Shown here one piece after another: positions 44,550 through 55,075 of a DNA stretch of 64,000 nt (positions within the stretch are counted from its first letter, which is position 1; each line of letters begins with the position of its first letter). The stretch comes from Rhodoferax sp. (GTDB lineage: Bacteria; Pseudomonadota; Gammaproteobacteria; Burkholderiales; Burkholderiaceae_C): positions 1-64,000 of the forward strand of contig NZ_JAUSLE010000026.1 in the NCBI RefSeq assembly GCF_030646845.1. The letters are read 5' to 3'. Under the pieces are notes generated by a model. It saw only the letters and a program-made list of their open reading frames with translations, searched no databases and had not been told where the DNA came from. Made by a program: the position numbers and the translations under genes.

Positions 44550-47500
44550 GTCAGATACTCGGCGCGCTTAGCGCCCATCACGTTGAAGCTGCGCAGCAAA
44601 TGGGCCAGTTCGGCATCGGTGATGCCGTAGAGCCTGGCGACTGCCTTGTCGTTTTGGGCGCGCAGCGTATCTTGGGCTTTGGCGGTTTGCGGCAGGTCTT
44701 GCGGCTGCACGTCAAACAGCGGGGCCAGTTCGGCGAAGTCGTCCCAGCTGGCGACCAGACTCAGCAACAAGGCGTTTTTGGCGAGCTGGGCGTAGTCGGG
44801 GTTGGCGCGAATTTCGTCGTCGGTCGGCTGCGGCAGGGGCAAGCGGTAGAGGTAGGTTTTATTAACGTTGATTTGAATCATCTGCCGGGCAATCCAGTCC
44901 ACCGGCACGCTGTTGAACCACGCCAGGGCAAACAGCAGGCGCAGCGGGGACACCGCTTGCACCTTGACCTGCCCTTCTGAATTGAGCACATAGTTTTTGG
45001 GCGTATTGGCAAACATCGAATTCCCGGAGCCGCAATGCTTGGGAAATAGCGCAAAAATTATGGTGCGCTCGTTTGTATCGCTGGCAACCGTGCGAAATCC
45101 CAGGCGCACGAACTCGCGGTCATAGCGCACGGCGCTGGCGTGCTGCGCGACTTCAGACTTGGGCACACCCAGGTCTTGCGCCATGCGGTGCAACTCCTTG
45201 CTTTTCAGCCGTTCGTCAAACGCTTTTGCGTCAAGCCAATACTGCGCTGTATCGAACTTATGGCTGTATTGCCAGATCATCTTGCCTTCAAACAGCGGCA
45301 ACAGGCCCGGGGCCTCTTTTTCAAGAAAAAGATCTTTGTCATCCGTCATGTGCAACTCACGCCGGAAATCCAGCCACTCCGGCGAGAGCGCAGCAAAGGC
45401 GTCGTAACACTTTTCCAGAATGACCAAGTCGGCGCGGTCGCGTAGCTCCATCAACGCCCAATGCTCGGGCGAGAGGGCCTTGAGGGTTTCCAACGGATAG
45501 GGAACATGGCGTTCAGCGTTCAGCAATTCGGCGGGATCGAGCACATAAAAGGCGGTGTCGATCACCTGGTCATGTACTGACACAGGCGCGCGGTTGACCA
45601 GCTGCATCAGTGCGAATTTGTAGCTGCTGTGAACATCTTTGAAAATGCCGTTCCTATTTTCAAAGCTCCAAAAAAATGTCATCTGGCAGTGCGTAAAAAT
45701 ATGCTTGCGCAAGACGGTGGAACCCTCTTCAAACATCAGCGCACTCGGTAACACGTAATTCAGGCTACCGCCTGCGGCCAGCAAACCCAAATTGCGCTCG
45801 ACAAACAGGCGGAACAAATTGCCGTCGCCCGCGCCTTTGTTGAGCGGCGAAGCCGCGGTGTAGTAGTCATCCGCGACTTCCATCTCGCGTTTGGCGATGG
45901 CGTAGGCCGCCGCAATGTGCGGACTCTCCAGCAGCCTGTGTTGCACCGCCGCTTTTTCGGAATTTTTCAGGCTGCGGTAGTTGCTGTGGTACTGCGGAAA
46001 GAAGTCGGTATCCGAAAACTTGGTTTTGTCCCACGGCGGGTTGCCGACGATGATGTCAAAACCCTTTTTGCCCCCGGCAAAGGCCTCCGGGAACGCCACT
46101 TCAAAATGGAAAAAGTGGTACTTGGCGGCATAGGTTTCCACCTGTTTGAGGGCGGTGCTTTTAGCCCGGCTTTCGTCAAACAACTGGCTGATGATGTCGG
46201 GCGTTTTCTTCAACGCCTCCCAGGCCTTGGCATCGCCCTCGGCCAGCATGGCGCGCCCGGTGCAAATAAAGCTCAGGGCGCGGGACAGTAAATTGAGCTT
46301 GGGGGCAATGGCGTTTTTCCAGAGCGCCTTGGACTGTTCCACCTCTTCGGCGGTGGTGTCGCGCATGGCATCCAGCTGATGCATCACAGTGCGCAGGTCA
46401 TCAAAACGGGCGCCGAGGTTCTCAACGAACAGGTCGTTTTGCTGGACTTCCACCGCGTTGTACTGGATGAAGTCCTGCACGCTGGCCCCCATGAGGGAGT
46501 TGCCGTGCTGCACATGGTGCTCAATGAACGACAGCGGCGTGCCAAAGATGAAGCTGTCCATCCACAAGGACAGGCGCGCCAGCTCGACGGCAAACGGGTT
46601 CAGGTCCACCCCAAAGATGCAGCGCTTGAGCAGGGCACGCTTGAGAATTTGCGCGTCCTCCGGCACGTAGTCCAGGTTCAAGAAGCGCAGTTGCTCGGTG
46701 ATCTTGGCGCTTTCCTCCGCCACCAGTTGCTGCAGGTCGGCATCGGTGTCCAGCCGCGCCAGCGCCAGATCGGTCAGGTAGCCCAGCGCCTCCACCAGAA
46801 AATGGCCGCTGCCGCAGGCGTTGTCCAGGATTTTGAGGTCCATGAACGTTTTGCCGTTGGCTATACCGTTGCCGTTTTCTCTGGCCGCCGCCGCTGCAAT
46901 GGCGTGGTCGATGCTGGCTTTGACCAGCGGCTGCGACAACACCGGTTCGGTGTAGTAGCTGGCGGTGGTCTTGCGTGAGTTGCTGGCGCTCTTGAGGAAC
47001 ACCTCGCCTTTTTTAACGCTGACTTCACGCCAGGCCCGAAAACCTTTTTCTTTGCGGATGTTGGCCTGGTCGTAGGCGTCAAAGTAGGCCTCGACGGTTT
47101 TGCCCTTGGTAGCGCTGCTCTCAAATTCCAGGTAAACCGCGTTCTCGGTGGCGCGCTCAAAGCGAAACTCCAGCAAGCCCTCGTAGATGCGGCCCAGATG
47201 GGTGACGCTCATGTTTTTGAAATCGCGCCGCGTCTCGAACAAGGTGTTGCCGCGGTTCGTCTTAAAGAGCAGTTTTTCCAGCAACTGGCGCAGCGCGGCG
47301 TTGTCAAAGATTTTGGGCTTGAGCAACAGCGGGGCGCGCGCCGGGTCGAACAGGCCGCCGTTGAAAAGGGGAATGTCGATGTCTTCCGCCCCCTCGTCGA
47401 GCATCTCGAACAGTTGCTTGAGGGCGTACACGCCGTCGTGGAGCTTGTCGCGTGCACTGGACTGTCCATTCGACGCTTGCCGCAGGGTTTGAAAAATATG

Positions 47501-48421
47501 GGCCAGGCTGTAGCGCTGGTAGAACGGGTGCCGGTTCAGCAGGGCAAAGTTTTTGTCCTCAAAGTACACCACGAACAGCAGACGAAACAGCAGCACCACG
47601 CTGTTTTCATAGACGCTGGCGAGGCTGGCTTTGGGGTTGGCTTTTTGGATCGCCCGGCCCATGATTTCGAACAGCGAATCCTCCCCTGCGTAACCGTAGA
47701 TCACGGCCTTGAGGTTTTCCTCAACCGCTAATGTGAAGTCGGCGGACGCCGCAATGGCCTGCTCGATGGCGCTGACCTGGGCGCCCTCGCTGGGGCGAAC
47801 ATAGGTGTCGCGGCCAAAGAAAAAGGCAAACAAGGCCAGACCCTGCGCCTTTTTATCGGCGTCCTCCACGGCCCACAGGCGCTGCAGATCGAACTCGATG
47901 AAGGTTTTTTTGGCGGTGATTTTGTCGGTGTCATACACCCGCCAAATGCGGCCATTGGTCAAGAAGCCGAAGCGCACCCGCAGCGTGCTGAGGTAGTCCT
48001 GCAGCTGATGGTGCGGGTTATCTTTGCGATCAGCCTTGCCGGTGTCTAGCGTTTTGTCCCAGGCTTTGGATTCACAAATGGCGGTGATGAGGGTGTGGTC
48101 TTTTCTGGCGATCAGCCCATTTTCTTGCTCTGAATGCAACACCAAACAGTAGTCAGGCTTGGCAAATTTGCCCTGTACGGTGAGGCCGACCTGGTAGGCT
48201 TTGGACCAGCCTAACTGAGCCAGCAAGGGGGCAATAAATTTTTCTTCCAGTTGCGCCTCGTTCCGGGCGGCTAGGGTGACGGCATCGAAATGCTCTTTCA
48301 GCCAGGCTTGCAGGTCGTAAGGCAGCGGCTTTGCCAGTAACTCGCCCGCCTTTTGGGCAATAAAGCCGTCATCAAGCAGGGTATTGGTCAGCCAGTGCTG
48401 GGGAAATAGGTCTTGCGTCAT
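44537..48421 (-). CDS. Type IIG restriction-modification enzyme (Eco57I-like)
   Basis: A 1294-residue single-chain enzyme. The N-terminal ~190 residues hold a PD-(D/E)xK nuclease core (KPDYC with Asp ~90, CESKAW with Glu ~117 and Lys ~119). The centre is an adenine methyltransferase: SYYTEP ~489, SAM motif DNACGSGHF ~533 and catalytic NPPW ~794. The C-terminal ~450 residues should recognise DNA. Both activities look intact, so the gene could cut and protect without partners. ATG 48421 is chosen; a TTG at 48472 would add 17 residues. It lies beside a decayed permease gene, suggesting acquisition. A BREX-type methylase is less likely because of the nuclease domain. Confidence 0.87.
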   Translation of the reverse strand: MTQDLFPQHWLTNTLLDDGFIAQKAGELLAKPLPYDLQAWLKEHFDAVTLAARNEAQLEEKFIAPLLAQLGWSKAYQVGLTVQGKFAKPDYCLVLHSEQENGLIARKDHTLITAICESKAWDKTLDTGKADRKDNPHHQLQDYLSTLRVRFGFLTNGRIWRVYDTDKITAKKTFIEFDLQRLWAVEDADKKAQGLALFAFFFGRDTYVRPSEGAQVSAIEQAIAASADFTLAVEENLKAVIYGYAGEDSLFEIMGRAIQKANPKASLASVYENSVVLLFRLLFVVYFEDKNFALLNRHPFYQRYSLAHIFQTLRQASNGQSSARDKLHDGVYALKQLFEMLDEGAEDIDIPLFNGGLFDPARAPLLLKPKIFDNAALRQLLEKLLFKTNRGNTLFETRRDFKNMSVTHLGRIYEGLLEFRFERATENAVYLEFESSATKGKTVEAYFDAYDQANIRKEKGFRAWREVSVKKGEVFLKSASNSRKTTASYYTEPVLSQPLVKASIDHAIAAAAARENGNGIANGKTFMDLKILDNACGSGHFLVEALGYLTDLALARLDTDADLQQLVAEESAKITEQLRFLNLDYVPEDAQILKRALLKRCIFGVDLNPFAVELARLSLWMDSFIFGTPLSFIEHHVQHGNSLMGASVQDFIQYNAVEVQQNDLFVENLGARFDDLRTVMHQLDAMRDTTAEEVEQSKALWKNAIAPKLNLLSRALSFICTGRAMLAEGDAKAWEALKKTPDIISQLFDESRAKSTALKQVETYAAKYHFFHFEVAFPEAFAGGKKGFDIIVGNPPWDKTKFSDTDFFPQYHSNYRSLKNSEKAAVQHRLLESPHIAAAYAIAKREMEVADDYYTAASPLNKGAGDGNLFRLFVERNLGLLAAGGSLNYVLPSALMFEEGSTVLRKHIFTHCQMTFFWSFENRNGIFKDVHSSYKFALMQLVNRAPVSVHDQVIDTAFYVLDPAELLNAERHVPYPLETLKALSPEHWALMELRDRADLVILEKCYDAFAALSPEWLDFRRELHMTDDKDLFLEKEAPGLLPLFEGKMIWQYSHKFDTAQYWLDAKAFDERLKSKELHRMAQDLGVPKSEVAQHASAVRYDREFVRLGFRTVASDTNERTIIFALFPKHCGSGNSMFANTPKNYVLNSEGQVKVQAVSPLRLLFALAWFNSVPVDWIARQMIQINVNKTYLYRLPLPQPTDDEIRANPDYAQLAKNALLLSLVASWDDFAELAPLFDVQPQDLPQTAKAQDTLRAQNDKAVARLYGITDAELAHLLRSFNVMGAKRAEYLTLLN

Positions 48422-48484
48422 GAGGTACGTGTAAGGAATCGGGGAGTCCCGCAGAACTGCTGGAAAATTCAACTATCTCAGGCC

Positions 48485-48729
48485 AAGTATCGCACCCTGG
48501 GTCACGTTGCCGAGCGCCGTTTCGTCATATTCGAGAGGCGGAAGTTCCCGCCCCGATTGGCGCCGCGGCCATCTCGTTCTTGATGTCGTTCGAGGACTTC
48601 AACATCGCGCTGATGCTGGGGGGCTCAGATACGCCGCTCACGGCGATGATGTACGCCGGCATGCGCGAGGGCGCCACACGCTTCCTCAATACGGCGCGCC
48701 TGATTTTGATGATGGCCTCGGCCCTGTAG
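48485..48729 (+). pseudogene. Remnant of an ABC transporter permease (PotC-like), C-terminal part
   Basis: The frame ending in TAG 48727-48729 reads ...APIGAAAISFLMSFEDFN, then IALMLGGSDTPLTAMMYAGM and MREGATRFLN...MASAL, the C-terminal segment of a spermidine/putrescine-type permease. Upstream the family motif RTLG appears in another frame (48491-48502) and resumes as FRHI near 48524, so there is also a frameshift. No start or N-terminal half remains; the break coincides with the R-M gene's 5' end. The rest of the 468-bp gap between the R-M and protease genes (48730-48889) shows no gene, only a weak inverted repeat. Confidence 0.7.
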
Positions 48730-48889
48730 ACCCTGACGCTGCTGCGCCGTGCGGCAGAGTCCGGCGCAACAAGCTGATCACACACACCCCGCCCCGGCGT
48801 TGCGCCTGGCTCGTGCACAAATCAATGAAGCGTGCTACCGTTCAGCCGGCGTTTCAAATGTCGTTACGGACAAGGCAACAGGTGAACGG

Positions 48890-49798
48890 ATGCGCAAGCA
48901 AGCCCTTTACAGCAGTTCCAGCAAGGCCTCTGCGGCGCCCGGCGCGCCTGAGGCGCTGCCAGAGCCGCCTGCGCCAGCTCGCAGGCCTTTGCCGGCCGCC
49001 CTGAAACAACTCGATTTCACCGACCCGCGCTGGCTCTGGTCGGCCATTGTGTTGCTGGCGCTCGCACTCCTCGTCAGCATCGCTGTCGGGCTGCACCAAA
49101 GGCCACGCCAGCTCACGCAAAAAGACGTCAATGCCGCGGTGCTCAAGACGCTGGAGACCACGGTCCTGCCATCGGCGGCATCCCGCGCTTATGAGGTCAT
49201 CCGGCCGTCAGTGGTGCGCGTGATGGGGTTCGTCAAAAGCAAGGATGGCAAGGAGGACCTCGAGCACGGCGTTGGCACCGGCGTGGTGATCGTGGACAAG
49301 GGCGTGATCCTCACCAACCTGCATGTCGTCCACGGAGCCCAGACCATCAAGCTGGTGTTTTTCGATGGACTGGAATCGTCTGCTTCGGTCATCGGCGTCC
49401 AGCCTGAGAACGACCTGGCGGTGCTGCAGGCGCACAAGATCCCGGACGACCTGGTGGCTGCCACCATGCGCTCGACCGCCGACCTGCAGCCCGGCGACGA
49501 AGTGCTGACCGTCGGTTTCCCGTTTGGCATCGGACCATCCGCCTCGGCCGGCGTGGTGTCGGGCCTCAAGCGGACGTTTCGCTCGCCCGAGGGCCAGCAT
49601 GAGATCGGCAACCTGATCCAGTTTGATGCAGCGGCCAACCCCGGCAACTCGGGCGGGCCCCTGGTCACCATGGACGGCGAGTTGGTGGGCATCGTGACCG
49701 CCATCCTCAATCCATCAAAACAGCGCACCTTTATTGGCATCGGCTTTGCGGTGCCGATCGAAAACGCCGCCGTGGCGGCCGGCATGCCGCCCTTCTGA
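48890..49798 (+). CDS. Membrane-anchored trypsin-like serine protease (S1C, no PDZ)
   Basis: A 302-residue protease. An N-terminal Pro/Ala-rich stretch and one membrane helix (~52-70) put the protease domain in the periplasm. The HDS triad is visible: His in ILTNLHVV, Asp in PENDLAVLQ, Ser in AANPGNSGGPLV. Unlike DegP/DegS it ends right after the protease domain, with no PDZ. ATG 48890 has AGGTGA upstream. It leads the MoxR-DUF58-vWA genes on the same strand (48 bp to moxR), suggesting a role in the same envelope-stress module. Confidence 0.88.
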   Translation: MRKQALYSSSSKASAAPGAPEALPEPPAPARRPLPAALKQLDFTDPRWLWSAIVLLALALLVSIAVGLHQRPRQLTQKDVNAAVLKTLETTVLPSAASRAYEVIRPSVVRVMGFVKSKDGKEDLEHGVGTGVVIVDKGVILTNLHVVHGAQTIKLVFFDGLESSASVIGVQPENDLAVLQAHKIPDDLVAATMRSTADLQPGDEVLTVGFPFGIGPSASAGVVSGLKRTFRSPEGQHEIGNLIQFDAAANPGNSGGPLVTMDGELVGIVTAILNPSKQRTFIGIGFAVPIENAAVAAGMPPF

Positions 49799-49846
49799 GC
49801 CAGCCATCCCACAGCAACAGCGAACCGCCAGAACAGGAAACTGCAT

Positions 49847-50854
49847 ATGACTGAAGCTACTTCCCCAAACGCCGACACGGCCCAGTTGATGGAGCAAATC
49901 CTGTACGAGGTCAAACGCGTCGTTGTCGGTCAGGACCGCTTCCTGGAGCGGGTGATGGTGGCCATGCTGGCGCAGGGCCACTTGCTGGTCGAGGGCGTAC
50001 CCGGCCTAGCCAAAACACTGACGATCAAGACCCTGGCCAGCACCGTGCACGGCCACTTCAAGCGCATCCAGTTCACGCCCGACCTGGTGCCCGCCGATCT
50101 GGTCGGCACCCGCATCTATAACCAGAAAACCGGCGAGTTCAGTACCTCGCTGGGCCCGGTCTTCACCAACCTCCTGCTGGCCGACGAGATCAACCGCGCG
50201 CCGGCCAAGGTGCAAAGTGCCCTGCTGGAGGTGATGCAGGAGCGCCAGGTCACGATTGCCGGCGAAACCCACCGGGTGCCCGAGCCCTTCCTGGTGATGG
50301 CAACGCAAAACCCGATCGAAACCGAGGGCACCTACCCATTGCCCGAGGCCCAGGTAGACCGGTTCATGATGAAAGTGCTGGTGGACTACCCGACCGAGGC
50401 GGAAGAATTCGTCATCGTGCAGCGTGTCACCGGTCCGCCCGTCGCAGTCGCCGCCGTGGCCACGACGCAGCAACTGGCCGCGTTGCAGCAGGAGTGCCGG
50501 AGAGTGTATGCAGACCCCTCGCTGATCCAGCACGCGGTGCGCCTGGTTGCAGCCACCCGCACGCCCGACCAGCACGGCCTGAAAGATCTGTCGCGCTTCC
50601 TCACTTTTGGCGCCAGCCCGCGCGCGACCATCAACCTGGTGGAAGGCGCCCGGGCGCTGGCCATGCTGCGCGGACGCACCTACGTGCTGCCCGAAGACAT
50701 GAGCGATCTGGTGCCCGACGTGCTGCGCCACCGGCTGGTGCTCTCGTACGAGGCGCTGTCCGAGGGGATGACGGCAGACGCCATCACCGCCCGCATCATG
50801 GCCAAGGTGCCCGCACCTCCCCGGCCGCTGGAACACGACCGGCTCGCAGCCTGA
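49847..50854 (+). CDS. MoxR-family AAA+ ATPase
   Basis: A 335-residue AAA+ chaperone-like ATPase. Walker A GVPGLAKTLTIK, Walker B LLLADEINRAPAK, sensor ATQNPIETEGTYPLPEAQVDRF and a C-terminal lid are typical. MoxR proteins act with vWA proteins to mature enzyme complexes or respond to stress. Cotranscribed with the DUF58 and vWA genes that follow. Confidence 0.94.
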   Translation: MTEATSPNADTAQLMEQILYEVKRVVVGQDRFLERVMVAMLAQGHLLVEGVPGLAKTLTIKTLASTVHGHFKRIQFTPDLVPADLVGTRIYNQKTGEFSTSLGPVFTNLLLADEINRAPAKVQSALLEVMQERQVTIAGETHRVPEPFLVMATQNPIETEGTYPLPEAQVDRFMMKVLVDYPTEAEEFVIVQRVTGPPVAVAAVATTQQLAALQQECRRVYADPSLIQHAVRLVAATRTPDQHGLKDLSRFLTFGASPRATINLVEGARALAMLRGRTYVLPEDMSDLVPDVLRHRLVLSYEALSEGMTADAITARIMAKVPAPPRPLEHDRLAA

Positions 50855-50888
50855 GCCGCCAAGCTTCTGATTCGCGGGCAGCACGACC

Positions 50889-51860
50889 ATGTTGAACATC
50901 TTCAGACGCACGCGCCACGCCGCGCCCGCCCAGGCCGCGGTGGCTGCTGCAGACCCGACCGCAGAACAGGTGCTGCGCCGTCTGGAGTGGACCGTCATTC
51001 GCCGTCTTGACGGCCTGCTGCAAGGCGACTACCGCACGCTGCTGCGCGGCACCGGCATGGACCTGGCCGACCTGCGCGAGTACCAGCACCATGATGATGT
51101 GCGCCACATCGACTGGAATGTGACCGCGCGGCAGAACGTGCCCCATGTGCGCGTGTTCACCGAAGACCGCGAGATGGCGGCCTGGTTCCTGCTGGACCTG
51201 AGCCCCTCGGTTGACTTCGGCTCGGGTGCCCAGCGCATGAGCCAGGTCTCGGCCGAATTTGTGGCGGTGCTGGCCCGGCTGCTCACGCGCCAGGGCAACC
51301 GGGTGGGCGCACTGCTGTATGGCGTTGGCGTGGACACGGTCTTGCCGGCCCGCGCCGGCCGCCTGCATGTGCTGCACCTGTTGCATGCCCTGCAGACCCG
51401 GCCCGTGCCAACGCAAACCGGCAGCACCAAGCTGCACGAGCTGCTGCAGTCCGCCGCCATGGCGGTGCGCCGGCGTTCGTCGATTTTTGTGGTGTCGGAT
51501 TTCATCAGTGAGCCGGGCTGGGAAAAACCCCTGGCCCAGCTGGCGCGCCGCCATGAAGTGGTGGCGGTGCGCCTGCTCGATCCGATGGCGCTTGAGCTGC
51601 CTGATCTGGGGTTGATCCCGATGCGCGACGCCGAGACCGGCGAGCAGCTGTTGGTCGACACGGCCGACGCCGAGTTTCGCCAGCGTTTCGCACGTCTGGC
51701 GACACAGCGGGAGGCGCAACTGCGCCAATCGCTGGCGCGGGCCGGCGTGGACACGCTGGAGCTGTCCACCGACGGCGACCTGGTGAACACCATCGTGCGT
51801 TTCACGGACCTGCGCAAGCGCCGCAGCAAGCTGCCCGCCCACCTCAAGGTGGTGGCCTGA
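50889..51860 (+). CDS. DUF58 family protein
   Basis: A 323-residue protein with the DUF58 signature DLADLREYQHHDDVRHIDWN followed by a vWA-like fold (MAAWFLLDLSPSVDFG). Usually encoded between MoxR and vWA proteins in Bat/aerotolerance-type operons; exact role unknown. It has no clear membrane segment. Lies 34 bp after moxR. Confidence 0.92.
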   Translation: MLNIFRRTRHAAPAQAAVAAADPTAEQVLRRLEWTVIRRLDGLLQGDYRTLLRGTGMDLADLREYQHHDDVRHIDWNVTARQNVPHVRVFTEDREMAAWFLLDLSPSVDFGSGAQRMSQVSAEFVAVLARLLTRQGNRVGALLYGVGVDTVLPARAGRLHVLHLLHALQTRPVPTQTGSTKLHELLQSAAMAVRRRSSIFVVSDFISEPGWEKPLAQLARRHEVVAVRLLDPMALELPDLGLIPMRDAETGEQLLVDTADAEFRQRFARLATQREAQLRQSLARAGVDTLELSTDGDLVNTIVRFTDLRKRRSKLPAHLKVVA

Positions 51861-51896
51861 GCCGACGGGCGCACAAACGCCAGAGGTGATGCTTTC

Positions 51897-52947
51897 ATGA
51901 CACTTGCGACGAACTTCCCGATGACTTTTCTCTGGCCCCAATTCCTGTGGCTGTTGCTGGCCTTGCCACTGCTGGTGGCCGTCTATGTCTGGCTGCTGCG
52001 ACGCAAGAAAAAGCTCGCGCTGCGCTATGCCAGCCTGTCGATCGTCAAGGAAGCACTGGGACCCGGCCGTGGCCTGCGGCGCCACGTTCCGCCCGTGCTG
52101 TTTCTCCTGGCGCTGGCGGCCATGTTGCTGGCAGCAGCGCGGCCGTATGCCGTGGTCACCCTGCCCATGACGCAGGAGACCATCATGCTGGCCATGGACG
52201 TATCGGGCAGCATGCGTGCCACCGATGTGCAGCCCAACCGCCTGGTCGCGGCGCAAAATGCGGCCAAGGCATTTCTGGCCCAGTTGCCGCGCCAGATTCG
52301 GGTCGGCATTGTGGCGTTTGCCGGGTCGGCCCAAGTGGTGCAGGTGCCAACCGTCAACCGAGAGGATCTGGTTTCGGCGATCGACCGCTTCCAGTTGCAG
52401 CGCGGCACGGCCATCGGCAATGGCATCGTGATGTCGCTGGCCACGATCTTTCCGGATGCCGGCATCGACCTCAATACCATGGGTAGCGAGCGTGAGCGTG
52501 CGCGCGGCATCGCCATCGACCAGGCACCCAAAGAATCGTCCAAGGAATTTGTGCCTGTAGCCCCCGGATCTTATGGCTCCGCTGCTATCATTTTGCTAAC
52601 AGATGGGCAGCGCACCACGGGCGTTGATTCGCTCGAAGCCGCCAGGCTGGCGGCTGACCGGGGGGTGCGCGTGTACACCGTGGGCATTGGCACCGTGGAC
52701 GGTGAAACCATCGGGTTCGAAGGCTGGTCCATGCGCGTGCGCCTGGACGAGGAGACGCTCAAGCGCATCGCCACCACAACGCAGGCAGAGTACTTCTATG
52801 CCGGCAGTGCCGAATCGCTGAAGAAGGTCTATGAAAAACTCAGCGCTCGTCTGACGGTGGAAAAAAAGGAAACAGAAATCTCGGCTTTGCTGGCGCTCGT
52901 CGCCGCCGTGCTGGCCATCGCATCCGCGGGCCTGTCACTGCTCTGGT

Positions 52948-52964
<17 letters not shown>
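51897..52964 (+). CDS. vWA-domain membrane protein (BatA-like)
   Basis: A 355-residue protein with two N-terminal membrane segments, a vWA domain with an intact MIDAS ([13 protein letters not shown], then T and D of later loops), and one C-terminal membrane helix ([20 protein letters not shown]). BatA-type proteins may recruit partners at the inner membrane with MoxR. A short AT-rich segment ~220-238 ([14 protein letters not shown]) matches the dispersed repeat, although AAIILLTDG is also natural in this family. Its last 17 bp overlap lolD on the opposite strand. Confidence 0.92.
52555..52601 (+). repeat. Probable dispersed repeat inside the vWA gene
   Basis: CTGTAGCCCCCGG and TTATGGCTCC precede core 52584-52600 (GCTAT...CTAAC). 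The match is good, but the encoded IILLTDG is conserved in vWA proteins, so chance or co-option are both possible. Confidence 0.45.
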
Positions 52965-53719
<755 letters not shown>

Positions 53720-53727
<8 letters not shown>

Positions 53728-54976
53728 AACGCAGGGCCTCCGCCGGGTTCACCCGGCTGGCGCGCCAGCTGGGGTAGAGGGTGGCCAGAAAGGCCAGGAC
53801 CAGCGAAATGATGGCAATGGGCATGATGTCGGCTTGCTGCGGATCGCTGGGCATCCGGCTGATGAGGTAGATGTCTTTGGGCAAGAAGCTGGCATGGAAC
53901 AGCTGTTCCAGCGCGGGCACGATGACATCAATGTTGAAAGCCACCGCCAGGCCCAGGGCCAGACCGGCGAACGTGCCGATCACGCCCACCATGGCACCCT
54001 GCACCACAAAAATACCCATGATGCTCTGGGGGCTGGCACCCAGGGTGCGCAGGATCGCAATGTCGGCGCGCTTGTCGGTTACGGTCATCACCAGCGTGCT
54101 GACCAGGTTGAAGGCCGCCACGGCCACGATCAGGGTCAGGATGATGAACATCATCCTTTTTTCAACCTGCACGGCAGCAAACCAGGTGCGGTTCTGGCGC
54201 GTCCAGTCGCGTATCAGCAACTCGCCCGTCAAAGTCCGCGCCAGCTGGGCTGCGACATCAGGTGCCTGGTGCAGGTCCTTCAGCTTGAGCCGCACACCGG
54301 TGGGGCCCTCCAGCCGGAAAATGCGGGCCGCATCATCCATGTGCATCAGCACCAATGCCGAGTCGTATTCAAAATGTCCCGAGTCAAAAGTGCCCATCAC
54401 CGTCATCTGCTTGAGCCGCGGCACCACCCCGGCGGGCGTGACCTGGCCGCTGGGCGCGACCAGCGTGACCTTGTCGCCTTCACCCACGCCCAGACTGCGG
54501 GCCAGTTCGCCACCCAGCACCACGCCGAAGTCACCTGGAATCAGGCGCATCAGGCTGGTGTTCTTGAGTTCGATGGCCAGGTCGGTCACATCGGGTTCGC
54601 TGGCGGGATCAATGCCCCGAACCATCGTGCCTTTCATGTCCTCACCCCTCGCCAACAAAGCCTGGGTTGCGATGAAAGGCGCAGCACCCACCACCTGGGA
54701 ATTGGCACGCACTTCGGCCAGCGTGCGCGCCACGTCAGGCAAGGCGGCGCCATTGGGGGCAAAAATCTCGATGTGCGACACCACGCCCAGCATGCGGTCG
54801 CGCACCTCTTTCTGAAAACCGTTCATCACGCTCAGCACGATGATGAGTGCCGCGACGCCCAAGGCAATGCCCAGCATGGAAACGCCCGAGATGAAGGAAA
54901 TGAAGCCGTTGCGCCGGGTGGCGCGGCCGGCGCGGGTGTACCGCCAGCCAAGGATGAGTTCGTAGGGAATTTGCAT
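53720..54976 (-). CDS. Lipoprotein-releasing ABC transporter permease (LolC/E-like)
   Basis: A 418-residue permease. Four membrane helices with the FtsX fold flank a periplasmic domain; the N-terminus [34 protein letters not shown] is typical of LolC/LolE. Only one such gene is next to lolD, so the exporter may be of the LolDF type using two identical permease chains, as in some proteobacteria; a second one could lie elsewhere. ATG 54976 is selected over longer upstream frames that are GC-rich and unlike the family. Confidence 0.9.
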
Positions 54977-55075
54977 CGACCGCCAGGGTTGGAAACAGGC
55001 GCCATTGTGGCATCTTGCACTCCGGCGCCGCAGTGCCCCGCCCCTTGACCCAGACATTTCCCGGACAATCGCAGC

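Noticed and set aside
44537..48421. BREX PglX methylase as the identity of the large R-M gene
   Set aside because: An N-terminal PD-(D/E)xK nuclease motif is present and no other BREX genes are nearby.
48763..48806. Possible terminator GGCGCAAC/GTTGCGCC with a 28-base loop
   Set aside because: Large loop and no T-run; not convincing as a terminator.
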